DNA from: Pontibacter fetidus
GTDB lineage: Bacteria > Bacteroidota > Bacteroidia > Cytophagales > Hymenobacteraceae
Direction: 5' to 3'
NCBI RefSeq assembly: GCF_010119545.1
Contig: NZ_JAAEAA010000006.1
Location: 1 to 64,000, forward strand
DNA length: 64,000 bases
Shown: positions 18,407 through 27,179 of the stretch, piece after piece
Layout of the letters: each line of letters begins with the position of its first letter
How positions within the stretch are numbered: position 1 is the first letter of the stretch
Translations under genes and position numbers: made by a program
The notes under the pieces: model-generated
Told to the model about the DNA's origin: nothing
Databases searched by the model: none
What the model saw: the letters and a program-made list of their open reading frames with translations, nothing else

Positions 18407-19342
18407 ATGATGTGGTACCGCACCTCACTCCTGCTCTCAACTATAGTTTGCCTGCTCTGCTGGGGCTGTTCGCAAACTATAAACAAAGGCCCTGTACCCG
18501 AAGGTAAAAAAATGTATGTGGTAACTACCACCGGTATATTAGCCGATGCTGTTGCGAATATAGTTGGCGATGCTGCTACCGTAGAAGCTATAATGGGCAG
18601 TGGCGTGGACCCGCACCTGTACAAAGCAACCCAGGGCGACCTTCAGAAACTGACCGATGCCGATCTTATAGTTTACAATGGCTTGCACCTGGAAGGTAAG
18701 ATGGGCGAAGTGTTAGCTAAACTAAGTCGATTCAAATCTGTAGTGGCAGCTGCCGACGGCATTCCTGAAAATATGCTGCGTAGGTCTGAACAGTTCCAGG
18801 ACAGCCACGACCCGCATGTTTGGTTTGATGTGTCGTTATGGAAAAAGGTTGTAGCGCACCTGGCTAACGAACTACAGCGCAAAGACCCTAAGAATGCCAA
18901 ACTATACGCCCAAAATGCCACGGCTTATTTGCAGCAACTGGAACAGCTACACTCCTATACTAAACAGGCTATTGCTTCCATCCCGAAACAGCAGCGCATT
19001 CTAATTACTGCGCATGACGCGTTTGGCTACTTCGGGGATGCTTACGATATAGATGTGCGGGGCTTGCAGGGTATTTCTACGGTATCGGAGTTTGGCTTGC
19101 AGGATGTTTCGTACCTCGTAAATTTTATAGTACAACATAAGGTAAAAGCTGTTTTTGTAGAGTCGTCGGTATCCCCGAAAGCCATTGAAGCAGTAGTGGT
19201 TGGTAGCCGTAAAAAAGGGCATGAAATAAAGATTGGCGGCACATTGTTTTCCGATGCGCTCGGTGAAAAAGGCACCCCTGCCGGAACCTATACTGGCATG
19301 GTCAGGCAAAACGTAAACAGTATTGTATCTGCTTTAAAATAA
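18407..19342 (+). CDS. metal ABC transporter substrate-binding lipoprotein (TroA/ZnuA/MntA family)
   Basis: A 311-residue cluster A-I binding protein that captures Mn2+, Zn2+ or Fe2+ outside the inner membrane. It has a signal peptide with lipobox (Cys-Trp-Gly-Cys, Cys21). Metal-ligand motifs are in family order: Val-Asp-Pro-His-Leu-Tyr (His70), Asp-Pro-His-Val-Trp-Phe-Asp (about 132-138), Ala-His-Asp-Ala-Phe-Gly-Tyr-Phe, and a C-terminal Asp near Gly-Gly-Thr-Leu-Phe-Ser-Asp. No His-rich loop typical of Zn-specific ZnuA is present, which leans toward Mn/Fe. It is followed after 12 bases by the ATPase gene. Confidence 0.92.
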   Translation: MMWYRTSLLLSTIVCLLCWGCSQTINKGPVPEGKKMYVVTTTGILADAVANIVGDAATVEAIMGSGVDPHLYKATQGDLQKLTDADLIVYNGLHLEGKMGEVLAKLSRFKSVVAAADGIPENMLRRSEQFQDSHDPHVWFDVSLWKKVVAHLANELQRKDPKNAKLYAQNATAYLQQLEQLHSYTKQAIASIPKQQRILITAHDAFGYFGDAYDIDVRGLQGISTVSEFGLQDVSYLVNFIVQHKVKAVFVESSVSPKAIEAVVVGSRKKGHEIKIGGTLFSDALGEKGTPAGTYTGMVRQNVNSIVSALK

Positions 19343-19354
19343 TATACTTATCTC

Positions 19355-20143
19355 ATGATACTTCAAGTAGACAATCCGGTAGTGGAAGTGCACGACCTGA
19401 CAGTGAGTTACGACCGCAAACCCGTACTATGGGGCGTAGACCTGACCTTGCCTGCCGGTTCGCTGGTTGGTGTTATCGGTCCGAACGGAGCCGGTAAGTC
19501 TACGCTGATAAAAGCCATCATGGACCTGTTGCCGGCCAGCAGCGGATATGTGCGCATTTTTGATGAACCTATAAAGCAGGTCCGCAATCGTATTTCGTAT
19601 GTGCCGCAACGCGAGTCTGTAGACTGGGATTTTCCGGCTTCGGTGTTTGATGTGGTGCTGATGGGGCGCTACGGAAAACTAGGCCTGTTTAACCGTCCGC
19701 GCAAAGCAGACAGAGATGCTGCCATGCAGGCGCTCGAAAAAGTAGGCATGCAGGCCTTTGCCGATCGCCAGATATCACAACTATCGGGTGGGCAGCAGCA
19801 GCGTGTGTTCCTGGCGCGGGCACTGGCCCAGAATGCCGACATCTATTTTATGGATGAGCCTTTTGCCGGTGTAGACATTGCCACCGAAACGGCAATCATA
19901 GAATTACTCAGAACGATGCGCGCGCAGGGTAAAACAGTTATAGTTGTGCACCACGACCTGCAATCGGCAAGCGAGTATTTTGACTGGGTAGTATTGCTTA
20001 ACATGCGCCTGGTAGCCTCTGGCCCAACCGAGCAGGTGCTGACACAGGAAATGCTGGAACAAACCTACGGTGGCAAACTAACCGTGCTCAGTAAAGTAGG
20101 CGATCTGCTCCGCAAACAGGAATTCCCGGCAAGGGAAAGATGA
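19355..20143 (+). CDS. metal ABC transporter ATPase (TroB/MntB family)
   Basis: A 262-residue ATP-binding subunit: Walker A Gly-Pro-Asn-Gly-Ala-Gly-Lys-Ser, Q-loop Tyr-Val-Pro-Gln-Arg with the family-typical Glu-Ser-Val-Asp-Trp-Asp-Phe-Pro, signature Leu-Ser-Gly-Gly-Gln-Gln-Gln-Arg, Walker B Met-Asp-Glu-Pro-Phe and the switch His-His-Asp. The Val-Asp-Trp-Asp-Phe-Pro segment is characteristic of Mn/Zn/Fe (TroB/MntA-type) ATPases. It energises the two permeases downstream. Confidence 0.94.
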   Translation: MILQVDNPVVEVHDLTVSYDRKPVLWGVDLTLPAGSLVGVIGPNGAGKSTLIKAIMDLLPASSGYVRIFDEPIKQVRNRISYVPQRESVDWDFPASVFDVVLMGRYGKLGLFNRPRKADRDAAMQALEKVGMQAFADRQISQLSGGQQQRVFLARALAQNADIYFMDEPFAGVDIATETAIIELLRTMRAQGKTVIVVHHDLQSASEYFDWVVLLNMRLVASGPTEQVLTQEMLEQTYGGKLTVLSKVGDLLRKQEFPARER

Positions 20144-20336
20144 GAGTTAAATAGTTAGAGAGTTTAGGAAGGAAGAGTTAAAGAAGTTAGAAAGTGATCC
20201 TGATGATGCGCATAGGACTATAGTTAGCTAACATCCTGCCTATCCTTTTCATCCTGAAAATCCTGGTTCAGACATTTTTAACAAACAACAATTTACCTAC
20301 TAACAAACAGCAATTAGCAACCAACAATAAAAGCCC
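20144..20336. repeat. low-complexity purine-rich spacer inside the metal operon
   Basis: The 193-base gap between ATPase and first permease begins with GTTAGAGAGTTTAGGAAGGAAGAGTTAAAG-type sequence (20147-20195), related to the tracts near 2160 and 21621. It then carries an A/C-rich run (AACAAACAACA ... ACCAACAATAAA) before the ATG. No terminator hairpin was found. Confidence 0.45.
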
Positions 20337-21620
20337 ATGTCTGAGTTTATAGAGTTCTTTTCGTTTGGGGATGCCAACATACGCTATGTAACGATAGGCT
20401 CGGTGCTACTGGCCAGCAGTTCGGCGGTGGTTGGTTGCTTTACGCTGCTCCGGAAACGAGCACTGGTTGGCGATGCTGTGGCACATGCTGTTTTGCCCGG
20501 GGTTTGTTTAGCTTTTATACTTTCCGGTACCAAAAATCCTTTTATACTTTTGCTTGGCGCCTTTGTGACCGGCTGGCTCTCCCTTATCCTAATCGATTAC
20601 ATTACTTCCCGGTCGCGCATTAAGGAAGATACAGCCATTGGCCTGGTGCTGTCGGTTTTCTTTGGTATCGGCATTTTATTACTTACGTCCATCCAACATT
20701 CAGGCAACGCAGCCCAAAGTGGCCTCGACAAGTTTCTGTTCGGGAAAGCGGCCTCGCTTGTCGGGGAAGATCTGGTTGTTTTTAGTGCAGTGGCTATATT
20801 GCTGCTCATTACAACTATACTTTTTTATAAAGAACTAAAGCTGCTTTGTTTCGATGAGACCTTTGCCAAAAGTATAGGTTTCCCGGTCAGGTCGCTGGAG
20901 TTGCTGCTTACTACACTTACCGTATTTGCTGTGGTGGTTGGTATACAGGCTGTTGGTGTAGTGCTGATGGCTGCCATGCTGATTACGCCCGCCGCAGCTG
21001 CCCGCTTCTGGACCGAACGTTTGGGAGTTATGCTTTTACTGGCTGCTATTATTGGTGCTTTTTCGGGTATAACGGGTGCTTTTGTGTCGTATACGGCTCC
21101 GGCCATGCCAACCGGCCCCTGGATCGTACTCATCGTATCAATGATCGCCATTTTGTCGTTTGCCTTTGCCCCGAAACGCGGTTGGGTAGCCCGAATGTTG
21201 CGCCGCCGCCATAACAAAACCCAGATACTGGAAGAAAACCTGCTGAAGTTACTTTACCAACTCGGCGAACAGCACGAAGATTATTTCAGCAACCGGACTC
21301 TGGATACGATACTATCGCGCCGTAATATACCAAAGCGGGAAGCTTTAGCAGGCCTGGCCAAGTTAAAAAGACAGGGATACATTAAACGTCATGCTGAAGG
21401 CTGGGCGCTGACACAGGAAGGCGAAACACGAGGCAAACGCGTTGTGCGTCTGCATCGCCTATGGGAGCTATATTTAACGCAATACCTGCAGCTGGCCTCC
21501 GACCACGTGCACGAAGACGCCGAAACGATAGAACACATCATCACTCCCGAGCTGGAACAGAAACTGATGGAAGAACTGAATTACCCGGCCCTGGATCCGC
21601 ATCAAACCAAGATACCTTAG
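20337..21620 (+). CDS. metal ABC permease fused to a DtxR-like metal-sensing domain
   Basis: The first 285 or so residues are an ABC-3 (TroC/MntC/ZnuB) permease with about eight hydrophobic segments and the Gly-Asp-Ala-Val-Ala-His-Ala-Val-Leu-Pro-Gly motif of the family. Residues about 295-427 are a winged-helix plus metal-binding dimerisation domain related to the stand-alone regulator at 17741. His, Glu, His, Glu, Glu and His ligand positions are all kept (Leu-His-Arg-Leu-Trp-Glu; Val-His-Glu-Asp-Ala-Glu-x-x-Glu-His). The fusion stops at Asp-Pro-His-x-x-x-Ile-Pro, so the SH3-like third domain is absent. The architecture is known in Bacteroidota; it suggests direct metal feedback on transport. 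Confidence 0.9.
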   Translation: MSEFIEFFSFGDANIRYVTIGSVLLASSSAVVGCFTLLRKRALVGDAVAHAVLPGVCLAFILSGTKNPFILLLGAFVTGWLSLILIDYITSRSRIKEDTAIGLVLSVFFGIGILLLTSIQHSGNAAQSGLDKFLFGKAASLVGEDLVVFSAVAILLLITTILFYKELKLLCFDETFAKSIGFPVRSLELLLTTLTVFAVVVGIQAVGVVLMAAMLITPAAAARFWTERLGVMLLLAAIIGAFSGITGAFVSYTAPAMPTGPWIVLIVSMIAILSFAFAPKRGWVARMLRRRHNKTQILEENLLKLLYQLGEQHEDYFSNRTLDTILSRRNIPKREALAGLAKLKRQGYIKRHAEGWALTQEGETRGKRVVRLHRLWELYLTQYLQLASDHVHEDAETIEHIITPELEQKLMEELNYPALDPHQTKIP

Positions 21621-21661
21621 TTTAGAAGTTATAAAGTTTGGAAGTTTGGAAGTTAGAAAGT
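21621..21661. repeat. short-unit spacer (AGTTTGGAAG)
   Basis: Directly after the permease stop, AGTTTGGAAGTTTGGAAG and AAGTTAGAAAGTG repeat a vocabulary found near 2160-2215 and 20147-20195. The remaining spacer to 21767 shows a partial ACTATAG site and no hairpin. Confidence 0.5.
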
Positions 21662-21767
21662 GTAGATGATTGTAAAGCGCCATAATTCGTGTGTTAAACT
21701 ATAGCCGGTTCATCAATTCAACCTCTGATTATTTAGCAATTCAATAATAAACAACCAGCAATAATAT

Positions 21768-22640
21768 ATGAACGCTTTCTGGATTATACTGACCGGATCA
21801 TTGGTGGCAACCTGCTGTAGTTTACTGGGCTGCTATCTTATACTTCGCCGGATGGCGATGGTGGGCGATGCTATTTCGCATGCGGTGCTGCCGGGTATCG
21901 TTATCGCGTTCCTTTTTACCGGCTCCCGGGACTCTATCCCGATGATAATTGGTGCAGGACTTCTGGGCGTGCTTACTACATTTCTGATTGAGTTTTTTCA
22001 CCGGTACGCCCGCGTGCAGGCCGATGCTTCTATCGGTATTACGTTTACCTGGCTTTTTGCTATCGGTATTATACTAATCTCGGTATTTGCGGGGCAGGTA
22101 GACCTGGATCAGGATTGCGTACTTTACGGAGAGATCGCGTATGTGCCTTTAGACCTGTGGCTTACAGATTCTGGACTGAGTTTTGGGCCGCGCACCATCT
22201 GGACGCTTGGCTTTGTAACCTTGCTGATTATCGGGTTTATTTTGGTGGGGTATAAAGAACTGTTCCTTACTGCTTTTGATCCCGGCTATGCCGCTGTTAT
22301 CGGCATCTCGACAACGCTTTGGTATTACCTGCTAATGACGGCTGTTTCGCTTACTACGGTCGCCTCTTTTGAGTCTGTGGGGGCTATATTGGTGGTGGCT
22401 TTCCTGGTTGGGCCGCCAGCAACTGCTTATCTGCTTACTGATAATTTTAAGACAATGCTGGTACTTTCGGTAGCGATTGGAGTGGTGGCTGCTATAGTTG
22501 GCTATTACCTGGCTTACTGGCTCGATGGGTCTATTGCAGGTGCCATCGCAACTATTACAGGGCTACAATTTGGTCTGGCCTTCCTGTTCTCCCCTTTACA
22601 CGGACTGTTATTTAAAAACAAAAAGGCTATACCAGTTTAA
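21768..22640 (+). CDS. metal ABC transporter permease (TroD/MntD family)
   Basis: A 290-residue ABC-3 permease with about eight membrane helices and the family motif Val-Gly-Asp-Ala-Ile-Ser-His-Ala-Val-Leu-Pro-Gly near residues 38-49. A transporter with two different permeases is the TroCD / MntCD heterodimer arrangement. Unlike its partner it has no C-terminal sensor domain. It closes the regulator-binding protein-ATPase-permease-permease locus. Confidence 0.92.
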   Translation: MNAFWIILTGSLVATCCSLLGCYLILRRMAMVGDAISHAVLPGIVIAFLFTGSRDSIPMIIGAGLLGVLTTFLIEFFHRYARVQADASIGITFTWLFAIGIILISVFAGQVDLDQDCVLYGEIAYVPLDLWLTDSGLSFGPRTIWTLGFVTLLIIGFILVGYKELFLTAFDPGYAAVIGISTTLWYYLLMTAVSLTTVASFESVGAILVVAFLVGPPATAYLLTDNFKTMLVLSVAIGVVAAIVGYYLAYWLDGSIAGAIATITGLQFGLAFLFSPLHGLLFKNKKAIPV

Positions 22641-22704
22641 ATACCTGCATCGTTACGAAACTGTTTCCGGCTATAGTTTGTAGTTCGCTCAAAATGCCTC
22701 TGAT

Positions 22705-23247
22705 ATGAAAAAGATATATACCTTGTTGTTACTGTTCGTTTTGGCTTCCGGCATCATGGCTTTTACCAGTTCAACCACTCCTGACGAAGGTAAAAAAGGA
22801 AAAGCAGAAACTATAAACTGGATATCAATAGAGGAAGCAGAGGCGAAAATTAAAAAGCAGCCCCGCAAAATCCTGATCGATGTGTATACCGACTGGTGCG
22901 GCTGGTGCAAAAAAATGGATCAGACCACCTTCTCTGACCCTGAAGTTGCAGCTTATATTAATAAACATTATTACGCTGTAAAACTGGATGCTGAGGGTAA
23001 AAAACCTATCACTGTGAAAGGCCATACCTATACATTTAAACCCGAGTACAAATCGCATGAGCTGGCCCTGGCATTACTAAATGGCCAGATGAGTTACCCG
23101 TCCACTGTTTACCTCGACGAAGAAATGAAAATGCTGACCCCAGTTGCCGGTTACCTCGATAAAAAAGCCTTCACAAAAATCATTCGCTACTTCGGCGAAA
23201 ACCATCACAAAACCATGACCTGGCAGGAGTACGAAAAACAGAAATAA
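22705..23247 (+). CDS. secreted thioredoxin-fold protein
   Basis: A 180-residue periplasmic protein with signal peptide (about 1-20) and a thioredoxin_7/DUF255-like domain. The active site is Cys-Gly-Trp-Cys (65-68) in Asp-Trp-Cys-Gly-Trp-Cys-Lys-Lys, and the cis-Pro is in Tyr-Pro-Ser-Thr-Val (about 132). Such proteins keep periplasmic thiols reduced or act in oxidative folding; the partner is unknown. It follows the metal permease by 64 bases but lacks a functional link to it. Confidence 0.88.
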   Translation: MKKIYTLLLLFVLASGIMAFTSSTTPDEGKKGKAETINWISIEEAEAKIKKQPRKILIDVYTDWCGWCKKMDQTTFSDPEVAAYINKHYYAVKLDAEGKKPITVKGHTYTFKPEYKSHELALALLNGQMSYPSTVYLDEEMKMLTPVAGYLDKKAFTKIIRYFGENHHKTMTWQEYEKQK

Positions 23248-23524
23248 GTTTTGTTCCTTCAGTGCTGAGTTACGATTGGCCCGTTCAACTTCCTATTTCA
23301 CGAGTCTCTGGGCTCGAAACTGTCTGCCGTGTTTCGTCTCCTGACCCAACTACCCCCATAGCAAGGATGCTGTCTTTAGTTATGTAGTTGTCCAACCAAT
23401 CCATCCTATCTAAGACAGGAGCTTTTCGTCTACTACATTTGTCATTTCGACCAGTGGGAGAAATCTGGTTGCGTTTACACACCCCTGCCCCTCCCTATAG
23501 CAGGGCCATTTCATTCTATTCTTT

Positions 23525-23646
23525 GCCCTCGCTCGCGTCCCGCGAGTGTGAGGTACCTGTGGACTCTGGCCACTTTAAACTGCGCCTGGGGCACAAGTGG
23601 CGGGACGCCACTAAGTAGCTCACACTCGCGGGACGCGAGCGAGGGC
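23525..23646 (+). repeat. REP/BIME-like inverted-repeat element, copy 2
   Basis: Perfect 28-base terminal inverted repeats (left 23525-23552, right 23619-23646) enclose about 66 bases. Each arm contains its own hairpin CTCGCG-tcc-CGCGAG. A third small hairpin AGTGGCG-gga-CGCCACT lies inside next to the right arm. No target-site duplication is evident. Confidence 0.9.
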
Positions 23647-23739
23647 GCTTTATTAAATGATTTCAGCAGAATGAAACAGCCCTGCTCCCTATAGGGGAAA
23701 TTCTGCCTTACCTATAGTTTGATTTATAGTTCTATAGTT

Positions 23740-24050
23740 ACTGGCATAGCACGGACAGGTCGCGACCTGTCCCTACGGAACTATAGCCACGCTCAACGTC
23801 GAAGCGATTAAAATCAAATTATAGAAGAACTATAGCTATGAGAAACTTCTCAGTCTTTGGGTTGAGCGCCTTTGACTTGTTGCGGTGCCGAAGGCAATCC
23901 GACGAAGGAGGATAGCAAGAAGGCAGCAGCGCGATGCCCGAAGACGGGGCCTCCCGGCCCAGGAGGGAGCCAAGCCGATTTGAAACTATAAGTAAGTAGA
24001 GCTCCCAGGATGATAGGAAGTTTGAAAGGATAGCTTGGCTCAGATAGCAA
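23740..24050 (+). repeat. structured dispersed repeat, copy 1
   Basis: Head: the perfect palindrome GGACAGGTCGCGACCTGTCC (23753-23772), then a TACGGAACTATAGCCACG block. Core 23852-23970: AGTCTTTGGGTTGAGCGCC pairs with GCGCGATGCCCGAAGAC around an internal TGCC/GGCA hairpin, followed by CTCCCgg...GGGAG. Tail: AAGTAGAGCTCCCAGGA. Same orientation as the other three copies. Confidence 0.88.
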
Positions 24051-24306
24051 GTAACGTCAACTATAGGACACATAGGATTCCTCGGCTAGCGCTCGGAATG
24101 ACAAATAATCAACTATACCATTAGACGCTAGCAGGAGCTGGGCACGCTGCCAGTTCTTCGTGCAACTATAAGCTGAGACAAATTCCTCCTTCCATAGAAA
24201 TGACAATAAAAAAACTATTATAATACTTCCAACAACCAACTATAAATCAAATCCAACTACATCAGCAGATAAATGTTAAATTTGTAATCTTATAAAAAGA
24301 ACTGAT

Positions 24307-25686
24307 TTGAACCCGCATATACTTACCAACGATACCATTGTAGCTGTAGCCACTGCAGCTGGAGCAGGTGCTATTGCCGTTATCCGTCTTTCCGGACCTG
24401 ATGCTGTAACTATAACCCAACGGGTGTTTAAAGGTAAAAACCTGGAGCAGCAACCTTCGCATACTATCCATTTTGGCACTATCCGCGACGAAGGCAAGAT
24501 TGTAGATGAAGTGCTGGTATCGTTGTTTAAAGCCCCTCACTCCTATACCAAAGAAAATGTGGTAGAGATATCGTGCCATGGCTCTGATTATATTGTGCAG
24601 CAAATTGTAAAGCTGCTTCTGAAGCAGGGCGCACGATTGGCCAATGCCGGCGAGTTTACCAAACGCGCCTTCCTGAACGGGCAGTTTGACCTCGCTCAGG
24701 CCGAAGCAGTGGCCGACCTGATCGCTTCTGACTCAGCGCTGTCTCATGAAGTGGCCATGAAACAGATGCGCGGTGGGTTCTCGCAGGAAATAAAACGCTT
24801 GCGTGCCGAACTTGTGCATTTTGCCTCGATGATTGAGCTGGAACTGGACTTTGGCGAAGAAGACGTGGAGTTTGCCGACCGCGACCAGCTGCGTAATCTT
24901 ATCCTGAACATACAGCGCATTATCCGGGAATTGCTGAAGTCGTTTGAGCTGGGCAATGTTATAAAAAATGGTGTGCCTACTGTTATAGTTGGCAAGCCCA
25001 ATGCCGGTAAATCTACGCTGCTTAATAAGCTCCTGAACGAAGAAAAAGCCATTGTATCAGATGTGCCGGGAACTACGCGCGATTTTATTGAGGATGAGAT
25101 AAGCCTGGGCGGTATCACGTTCCGGTTTATCGACACAGCCGGCCTCCGCGAAACTACTGACAAAGTAGAAGCCATTGGTGTGGAGCGTACCCTGCAGAAG
25201 CTGAGCCAGTCGTCGCTGATCATTTACCTGTTCGACATAACTACTACTACTCCTGAAGAAGTTCTGTCCGAATTGCAGGAGCTCAACCCTAAAAAACTAC
25301 CTGTACTGCCGGTTGCCAATAAAATAGACGAAGCTTCACCTGCTACCCTTTCTGCGTTCGATAACCTACAGGATATAGTTAAAATTTCGGCAGTAGCAGG
25401 GGCTAATATGGATGCGCTGAAAGATGCGCTGGTAGAAAAAGTAAACCTGGGCAAACTTAACACCCAGCAACAAACTATAGTTACCAACCTCCGCCACGTA
25501 GACAGCCTGAACAAAACCTACACAGCCCTCGACGACGTGCTCAACGGCCTGGCGCTGGGCATGAGCGGAGACCTGGTAGCAGCTGACATCCGCCGTGCCC
25601 TTTATAGTTTAGGCGAGATAACCGGAGAAATCACCACCGATGACTTGCTGGATAATATTTTCACTAAGTTCTGCATCGGAAAGTAG
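24307..25686 (+). CDS. mnmE: tRNA modification GTPase MnmE
   Basis: MnmE works with MnmG to install the cmnm5 group on wobble U34 of tRNAs. The 459-residue protein has the N-terminal tetrahydrofolate-binding domain (1-118, Gly-Ala-Ile-Ala-Val-Ile-Arg-Leu-Ser-Gly), helical domain, an inserted G domain (about 215-380) with Gly-Lys-Pro-Asn-Ala-Gly-Lys-Ser, Asp-Val-Pro-Gly-Thr-Thr-Arg-Asp, Asp-Thr-Ala-Gly-Leu and Asn-Lys-Ile-Asp, and the C-terminal Cys-Ile-Gly-Lys. The start is TTG: it puts Thr-Asn-Asp-Thr-Ile-Val-Ala at the family position and no upstream ATG is in frame. It follows the repeat-filled spacer. Confidence 0.96.
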   Translation: MNPHILTNDTIVAVATAAGAGAIAVIRLSGPDAVTITQRVFKGKNLEQQPSHTIHFGTIRDEGKIVDEVLVSLFKAPHSYTKENVVEISCHGSDYIVQQIVKLLLKQGARLANAGEFTKRAFLNGQFDLAQAEAVADLIASDSALSHEVAMKQMRGGFSQEIKRLRAELVHFASMIELELDFGEEDVEFADRDQLRNLILNIQRIIRELLKSFELGNVIKNGVPTVIVGKPNAGKSTLLNKLLNEEKAIVSDVPGTTRDFIEDEISLGGITFRFIDTAGLRETTDKVEAIGVERTLQKLSQSSLIIYLFDITTTTPEEVLSELQELNPKKLPVLPVANKIDEASPATLSAFDNLQDIVKISAVAGANMDALKDALVEKVNLGKLNTQQQTIVTNLRHVDSLNKTYTALDDVLNGLALGMSGDLVAADIRRALYSLGEITGEITTDDLLDNIFTKFCIGK

Positions 25687-25737
25687 TTTCAGGAATTATA
25701 CTTATACCTTAAAGTAGATAACAGTTTAAATTCTATA

Positions 25738-26625
25738 ATGACGAACGCAGACCTCCTCTCCCAATTTCAGAACATCAATACCTGGAAAAGCAAAGGAACG
25801 CGCGCGCCACATAAGCCGTTGCTCATACTTTTAGCTTTGGGCGAGATACAGAGAGGAAACCCGGGTTTTATACCTTTTACAACTATAGAACCTAAGCTGA
25901 AAGATCTACTGATTGACTTTGGACCATACAGGCAAAGCTATTACCCCAATTTTCCATTCACTAAACTAGCAAATGATGGGTTGTGGCAACTCAATGAGCC
26001 TAGTCTTATTGATACAAGGCAAGACTATAGTTCTAAATACCTGCGAGATAACCATTTAGCTGGTAAGTTCCCGGAATATGTAGTCATTCAATTGCAAAAA
26101 GACCCTGAGCTTTTAAAAACTATAGCCGAAACTATATTAGAGCAAAACTTTCCTGAAACACTTCACCAGGATATACTTAATGCGGTTGGCCTTGATCTGG
26201 CAATAACACCTGTAGGACGTGTAGCTAAACCAGTAAGAAAACGCGACCCGCTGTTCCGCGATAGCATTCTGAAAGCTTATGAATACCAGTGTGCTGTTTG
26301 CGGATTTAGTGTAAGGCTCCGGCATCAGTTGTTAGCTCTTGAGGCAGCACATATTATGTGGCACCAGGCAGGCGGACCAGATGTAGAAGTTAATGGTTTA
26401 GCACTTTGTGCTACGCATCATAAATTATTTGACCTCGGAGCTTTTACTGTTACCGAAGAGCTTAAAATGCGCGTGTCAGATGAGGTAAATGGCATCGGCG
26501 CAAACGAGTGGCTTCTACGATATGATGGCAAATCTATAAAAGCACCACAAAAGAAAATCTATTACCCCAACTCCGAATTTACTACCTGGCACGTTAACGA
26601 AGTTTTTAAAGGCGGCTACCGCTAA
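25738..26625 (+). CDS. HNH endonuclease, sulfur-binding-domain (type IV restriction) type
   Basis: A 295-residue protein with a C-terminal HNH nuclease (about 180-245): Cys-Ala-Val-Cys (185-188), Ala-Ala-His-Ile (about 204-207), Val-Asn-Gly-Leu-Ala-Leu-Cys and His-His-Lys-Leu-Phe-Asp. The N-terminal ~150 residues with His-Lys-Pro-Leu-Leu-Ile-Leu-Leu-Ala-Leu-Gly resemble the DNA-binding domain of enzymes that recognise phosphorothioated DNA (ScoMcrA/SBD family). If so it would cut modified foreign DNA. There is no methyltransferase, Dnd gene or other defence gene next to it. Specificity is inference. Confidence 0.82.
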   Translation: MTNADLLSQFQNINTWKSKGTRAPHKPLLILLALGEIQRGNPGFIPFTTIEPKLKDLLIDFGPYRQSYYPNFPFTKLANDGLWQLNEPSLIDTRQDYSSKYLRDNHLAGKFPEYVVIQLQKDPELLKTIAETILEQNFPETLHQDILNAVGLDLAITPVGRVAKPVRKRDPLFRDSILKAYEYQCAVCGFSVRLRHQLLALEAAHIMWHQAGGPDVEVNGLALCATHHKLFDLGAFTVTEELKMRVSDEVNGIGANEWLLRYDGKSIKAPQKKIYYPNSEFTTWHVNEVFKGGYR

Positions 26626-26664
26626 ACTATAGTTTCTGATTTACTCTTAAATATTCCACAGCCT

Positions 26665-26982
26665 ATGCCCCACCAACCACACTATACTTCGCTTGCTACG
26701 CAGGTTTTTAGCCAGTACCTTGATCAAGCCATAGATCTGGAAACACTGATTTTAAAACTGCGCGAAATAGAACTACAGCTTTTATCTGATGAGGAAGAAG
26801 ATGACGACGAGGTAAGTACCAAACAAGTATGGTTCCGCTTTTTTGATGGTGACGCAATGCAGACCACTATTTCCGATATCGAAAACGAACTGAGCGACAG
26901 CTCCCATCCCAGCAGTAAAATTTTACTTCGCGGTATTGCCTTTGGCCTCGCTAACAACGAACTGCAAGTTCATTTTGGGTAA
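26665..26982 (+). CDS. acidic small protein of unknown function
   Basis: A 105-residue soluble protein, strongly acidic in the middle (Asp-Glu-Glu-Glu-Asp-Asp-Asp-Glu, about 42-49), with predicted helices on either side. No domain recognised. It follows the HNH gene by 39 bases in the same direction and might be co-transcribed, but nothing shows that it is a partner or inhibitor. Confidence 0.65.
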   Translation: MPHQPHYTSLATQVFSQYLDQAIDLETLILKLREIELQLLSDEEEDDDEVSTKQVWFRFFDGDAMQTTISDIENELSDSSHPSSKILLRGIAFGLANNELQVHFG

Positions 26983-27179
26983 CGCCTATTTAGAAAGTTA
27001 AACACAACTTTATAAGGTATAGCAACTTTCCATTCTCCGGATTATTTAAACTATAAAAATTACCTTATCACAACTATAGTTTGGCGTGCAATAGCGTATG
27101 GTATTAACTTTGATCCTGCCTATCCACATTAAATAATTTTATACTTTTACCGTAGCCAGTAAACTATACATTATTTACG

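Larger units (their letters stand above)
23248..24306. other. long repeat-filled intergenic region
   Basis: Over 1 kb without a supportable gene. In order: a 'catttcgaccagtgggagaaatctggtt' spacer repeat (23448-23475, also at 30577-30602), the inverted-repeat element (23525-23646), the structured ~300-bp repeat (23740-24050), and an 'attcctcggct...cgctcggaatgac' hairpin (about 24072-24102, also at 57190-57214). Several TATAGTT words are scattered through it. Short open frames here run through repeat sequence and are not credible genes. Confidence 0.75.

Noticed and set aside
17741..22640. Zinc-specific (ZnuABC) transporter
   Set aside because: No His-rich loop in the binding protein, two permeases instead of one, and a DtxR/MntR-type rather than Zur regulator. 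Mn/Fe is more likely but not proven.
23525..23646. CRISPR-like repeat array
   Set aside because: Only one inverted pair with a unique centre and no regularly spaced direct repeats. Fits a REP/BIME-like element.
23819..24073. Minus-strand frame through structured repeat copy 1
   Set aside because: The frame is not conserved in the other repeat copies (indels and stops), so the repeat is not coding.
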